Part shown: positions 19,123-22,494 of the stretch, piece after piece | Layout of the letters: the number at the start of each line of letters is the position of its first letter | Position numbering within the stretch: position 1 is the first letter of the stretch | Source: Haplomitrium mnioides | Taxonomy: Eukaryota; Marchantiophyta; Haplomitriopsida; Calobryales | Direction: 5' to 3' | NCBI GenBank assembly: GCA_049999725.1 | Contig: JBNGIS010033412.1 | Coordinates: 1-22,494, forward strand | Length of the DNA: 22,494 nucleotides | Notes under the pieces: model-generated | The model's database searches: none | Seen by the model: the letters and a program-made list of their open reading frames with translations, nothing else | What the model was told of the DNA's origin: nothing | Made by a program: the position numbers and the translations under genes

Positions 19123-21033
19123 AAAGATCATTTTACCGTAGGGGACAGTCATGAATATTAAATCTACTATTTATGCTCCTAGTGCTACTAGGAATTTGAC
19201 TAGTTTTAAGGACATACGTGACAATGATTTCCATATTTATACTAATACTCATAGAGATCAGAAAATCTTAGACCTTTTGTAAAAGACTCTAAAGGGTATG
19301 ATAATAAAGGAAACACTATTTGCTTACTTTTGGATTTTATGCCACGCAAATCCATAGTTTTCATACCATTGCACCACAAACCGATCAATTGGAGTTATGG
19401 CATAAACATTTGAAACATTCGGGTACTACTATGCTTTATAAGATAATGAAAGTGGCTCACAACATGCCCACTAGCGTTAGCCCCCAATCAATCACATAGC
19501 CATGCAATGCATGTTCTCAAGGGAAATTGGTTCTTTGACCAACAATATCCAAGACTATTATGGATATACCCAAATTCTTTGAATGAATGTGTGTGGTGTT
19601 ATAGACCCACCATGTGGCCCATTTCGATACTTTTTGGTTATCATATGCACTTCATCAAAGTGGTCACAAGTTTCTTTGCTTTCTACTTGAAATTTAGTCT
19701 TTCCTAGAGTTCTGGCACATATTCTAAAATTGAAAGTTCAATTTCCAGATAACCCAATCATAATTCTAAGAGTGGACAATGCGGGAGAATTTACATCGAA
19801 GACTTTTATATGACCACATGCATAGATATCCAATACTCGGTAGCGCATGTCTATTTCTAGAATGCATTGTTGAATGAGTAATATGCATCATAAAAATGAT
19901 TGCACGACCCATGTTTATGCAAACCCAATTGCCGGTTTCAGCTTAGGGTCATGCAGTATTACATGTTGGATCACTTTTTAAACATCGGCCATCATCATTT
20001 CATTCCTCGACTCCTCACCAACTTGTCTTTGGAACTACTCTCAACTTATCTCACCTTTGATTTTTCGGATGCCAAAGTCCTTATACCTATTATGGGTCCA
20101 AAACAGACTAAGATGGGTCCTCAAAGACAGAAAGGCATATATATAGGATATGACTCTCCTTCGATTATATGCTATCTAGAACCATCCACAATAGATGTTT
20201 TTCAAGTCAAATTTGAGGATTGCCATTTCTATGAAGACATCTTTCCATATTTATTTAAGAAACAAAATAAATTATCCTCAATACCGAAAGAATTACAATG
20301 GGTGATATCATCCACTTTATAGATTGATCAAAGAACTATGCAATGTGAGGATGAAGTTGAGAGGTTATTATATTTAACTAAAATAGTCGAACAACTACAA
20401 GACTCATTTATTGAGATTGCAGAGGTGACTAGATCACACATACATGCTAAAAATATCCCTCCACATTTGCAAAAGTTGACAAAACTAGCATATGATTAGC
20501 CACCAAGGGTAAAGAGAGGACGTCTTTTAGGTGCCAAAGACTCTCAACCTTGGAGAAGAATTTTGACTTAGAGGATATTACCTTTTGCAAATGTGCCATC
20601 ATCATCTAATGCATCTTTACCTCCATTAATTGTTGCTCCTATAGAGACCCATGAGAAGAAAGAAATTTCTATTTACTATATGAATATTGGGACAATTTGG
20701 AAGAGAGAAAGTGTGCAAATAGATGATCGTTTTTCACATATAACTTCTTAGACTATTTATGATATTCTCCCTCATCCAAGGACTGTTAAAGAGGCACAAG
20801 ACAACCCTAATTGGCTTGAATTTTTGGAAAAATTTCATAATTGGATTCTATGATCCAAAGTAAAGTATTTGGACATGTTGTCCCCACACCTCTTGACACT
20901 CGTTTGATAAGTTATCGATGGATATTTGATAGAAAAACGTAATGCTAAAGGCAAAGTTATCACATATAAGGCACGCCTTGTAGCTAAAAGCTACACATAG
21001 ATACTTGGGAGAGACTTTGAACAACCACTACTT
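19123..21033 (+). pseudogene. Ty1/copia pol fragment (integrase and start of RT)
   Basis: The fragment begins in a post-protease segment (S-T-I-Y-A-P-S-A-T-R-N-L). A GAG-pre-integrase motif follows, with W-H-K-H-L-K-H-S-G from 19398 and C-N-A-C at 19503-19514. The integrase core has P-P-C-G-P-F-R-Y-F near 19610 and the second catalytic Asp in V-D-N-A-G-E-F-T-S at 19775-19777; the Glu region near 19840-19900 is scrambled. The C-terminal integrase part (K-M-G-P-Q-R-Q-K-G-I-Y-I-G-Y-D, about 20107-20151) sits in the only long open frame (19900-20322). The RT start is seen as K-A-R-L-V-A-K-S-Y near 20970, then sequence similarity ends near 21030 before any catalytic Asp. Integrase before RT identifies copia. 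Several frameshifts and stops occur. No LTRs are seen, so this is a truncated dead copy. Confidence 0.85.
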
Positions 21034-21455
21034 TGAGCCAGAAACTACTACAAGGTTCATGTTTCATTTTTTGCTCTTAAAAACCAAATTTGTAATTTTA
21101 GCATCCGAAATCATGATTTTCATGCTAACAATATTTGTTTGTAAAAAAAATGTAATTATACATACCAAAATAGCTCACTTTTAGTGCACATTGTATTAAA
21201 AACAAAATTTTTATGAGTATTTTGACAAAATTGCCTCTATAATTTCATCTTTCAAAAGCATAAGCATCAACAAACAAAATATATAGAGAAATTTATACAA
21301 CAATTGTTGTTAAATATTTTCAAAACTAACAATGATATTAATAATCTAGAAATTTGATAAAAACATTCAAATTTTATACAAAATATTTTCGAAGTAAGAC
21401 CCTATAGTGTTGGTGCAAGAGGATTGTTGGAGCAAAATTGTGAAAAGATTGTTGA
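21034..21455. other. Very AT-rich DNA, nothing recognised
   Basis: Runs of A and T with no frame of note follow the point where copia similarity stops. This may be sequence into which, or by which, the copia copy was truncated. Confidence 0.5.
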
Positions 21456-21459
21456 GCCT

Positions 21460-21582
21460 ATGCGCGCATGGACAACTAAGGCCTAAGTGTAGGCACGTTT
21501 TGTTTGAAAGATGCTTGCATGCAAGGACAACTACAACTAACTCAAGTTTGAATAACTAAAGCCCATGCTTGCATGGACAACT
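21460..21582 (+). repeat. Three units of about 52 bp with GCATGGACAACT
   Basis: ATGCGCGCATGGACAACT (21460), ATGCTTGCATGCAAGGACAACT (21511) and ATGCTTGCATGGACAACT (21565) lie 51 and 54 bp apart. The flanking bases share weaker similarity (CTAAG or CTAA after the unit, AAGC or AAAG before it). GCATGC and GCGCGC are small palindromes within the units. Confidence 0.6.
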
Positions 21583-21849
21583 CGAGCAATCCAAGATTGT
21601 TGAATGATTCGAAGCAGGGAGTGCAGAAGGTCGTCTAAGTAGGAACAGAAAATGAAAGTGAAATTCCATGCCAACATAGACTTCTTTGCTAATTTTCATA
21701 AAAACCAAATCATTTTCTTCAAAAACCATTTTGCGCACCAAATTGAATTGTAATGAACAAACTGAAAATGGATTGGGAGTGCAACAAGATTGAAACTTCA
21801 GCAAATAAAACTTTGTAAAACAAATATTTTATTATATAAAACAATCTCA

Positions 21850-22494
21850 TCAACCAGATGTTACATCTCTATCCTCTTAAGGAGAAATTGTCTCATCTAA
21901 ATCCACTAGCTAAGCATTTGCAGCCGCTAGAGAATCCTGTTGAGACTTTCCGGTTCCAGAGATGGCAACAAAATCACAAGTAGCCCCTGCAATATCAAGT
22001 GGAACAAGTTCCTTATAGTCTGAATACACTATCTGTGATTCTGTCACATCGAATGGCAAGGAAGCCATTGTCAAAACTCTCTAAGGAATGTAGATAGACT
22101 AACGTCTATCATACTCTACAGCGATGTAGTTTTGCATTAGCTTTAAAGCACAAACAAAGTATGTGCTGAACTTAGAGCAAAGATCTAAGATCCAATCTTG
22201 CTTTGTTGATAAATGGTCAATAAAATTTTTGTAAAGAGCTTGCGGCTTTTTAAAAACATTCATAGGAGCATCATCTCCTAGATGTTTTAGTTTGGTTGAC
22301 ACTAGAGGACAACTGAACACACTACAAATTATTTGCCGAAGGAGACCAATCGCTTAAGCAGGTTGCAAATTAAAAAGCCTTATGTTCATCTTTCCTTCTT
22401 TTGTCCAGTAGCCCACCATCCAATACTCGTGGCGTGTGCAATTCTTAGACCACCGGAATGACGAATGTTGCTTTTAACAACCGCTACTTTGAAC
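21850..22494 (-). pseudogene. DNA N4/N6 amino-methyltransferase-like remnant, right end cut
   Basis: One minus-strand frame reads coherently from the window edge to a TGA at 21850-21852, with six internal stops: one near the start of the visible part, TAA at 22354-22356, and four more downstream. In protein order it shows R-H-E-Y-W-M-V-G-Y-W near 22410-22435, then K-K-P-Q-A-L-Y-K-N-F-I-D, then D-W-I-L-D-L-C-S-K-F-S-T at about 22158-22195, then N-Y-I-A-V-E-Y-D-R-R near 22105-22135. This order (K-P-x-x-L helix, SAM-binding V-L-D-x-x-x-G-x-G-T-T-like motif, then V/I-x-V/I-E) is that of the C-terminal part of PF01555-type DNA methyltransferases. The glycines of the SAM loop are Lys, Phe and Ser here. 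The catalytic D/N/S-P-P-Y/W motif should lie beyond 22494. The family call is from pattern, not a search. Confidence 0.5.

Noticed and set aside
21020-22494. AACAACCACTACTTTGAGC at 21020 and AACAACCGCTACTTTGAAC at 22476 as possible ends of an insertion
   Set aside because: A 17 of 19 match somewhere in 22 kb is expected about once by chance, and nothing else supports an element with these ends.

Overview
The window reads as repeat-rich nuclear DNA of a large-genome land plant. A conifer or other gymnosperm is my best guess, from the kind of reverse transcriptase, the long LTRs and the heavy, transition-biased decay, but the sequence does not prove it. I find no intact host gene, tRNA, rRNA or CRISPR array. 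Almost everything interpretable is a transposable element, a satellite repeat or a broken coding remnant.

Layout. Positions 1-1046 are a degenerate AT-rich satellite with monomers of about 75 bp; 3-169 recurs almost unchanged at 678-844, exactly 675 bp away. Inserted into one satellite monomer is a structurally complete but long-dead Ty3/gypsy retrotransposon on the minus strand (1047-13322). It has two LTRs of about 3.2 kb with TGTCA...TGACA ends and a 5-bp target duplication CTTAG. Its internal part runs, in minus-strand order, from gag (from 10036) through three zinc knuckles, protease, reverse transcriptase and RNase H to integrase (stop at 4552), then a polypurine tract beside the left LTR. 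The host satellite resumes at 13323 and fades out near 13510. Each LTR carries GC-rich nested minisatellites with periods near 25, 50 and 125 bp.

After an AT-rich stretch with a 19-bp-stem hairpin, 13838-17922 looks like a separate insertion. It has TGTTAGG...CCTAACA ends, the same 5-bp GTAGA on both sides, and a composition unlike the flanks. No LTR pair or recognisable protein was found in it, so it may be a very long solo LTR or an unclassified non-autonomous element; it holds decayed protein-like stretches. AT-rich DNA follows. Then comes a decayed plus-strand Ty1/copia pol fragment (19123-about 21033) with GAG-pre-integrase, integrase and only the start of the reverse transcriptase.

At the right edge (21850-22494, minus strand, cut by the window) is a broken coding region whose order of elements resembles the C-terminal half of a DNA N4/N6 amino-methyltransferase. 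It has a K-P-Q-A-L segment, an I-L-D-L-C-S SAM-site-like motif and an I-A-V-E-Y-D motif. With the 13838-17922 insertion, this is the least expected content of the window. No genes here act together as a working pathway; the window is a record of nested insertion and decay.
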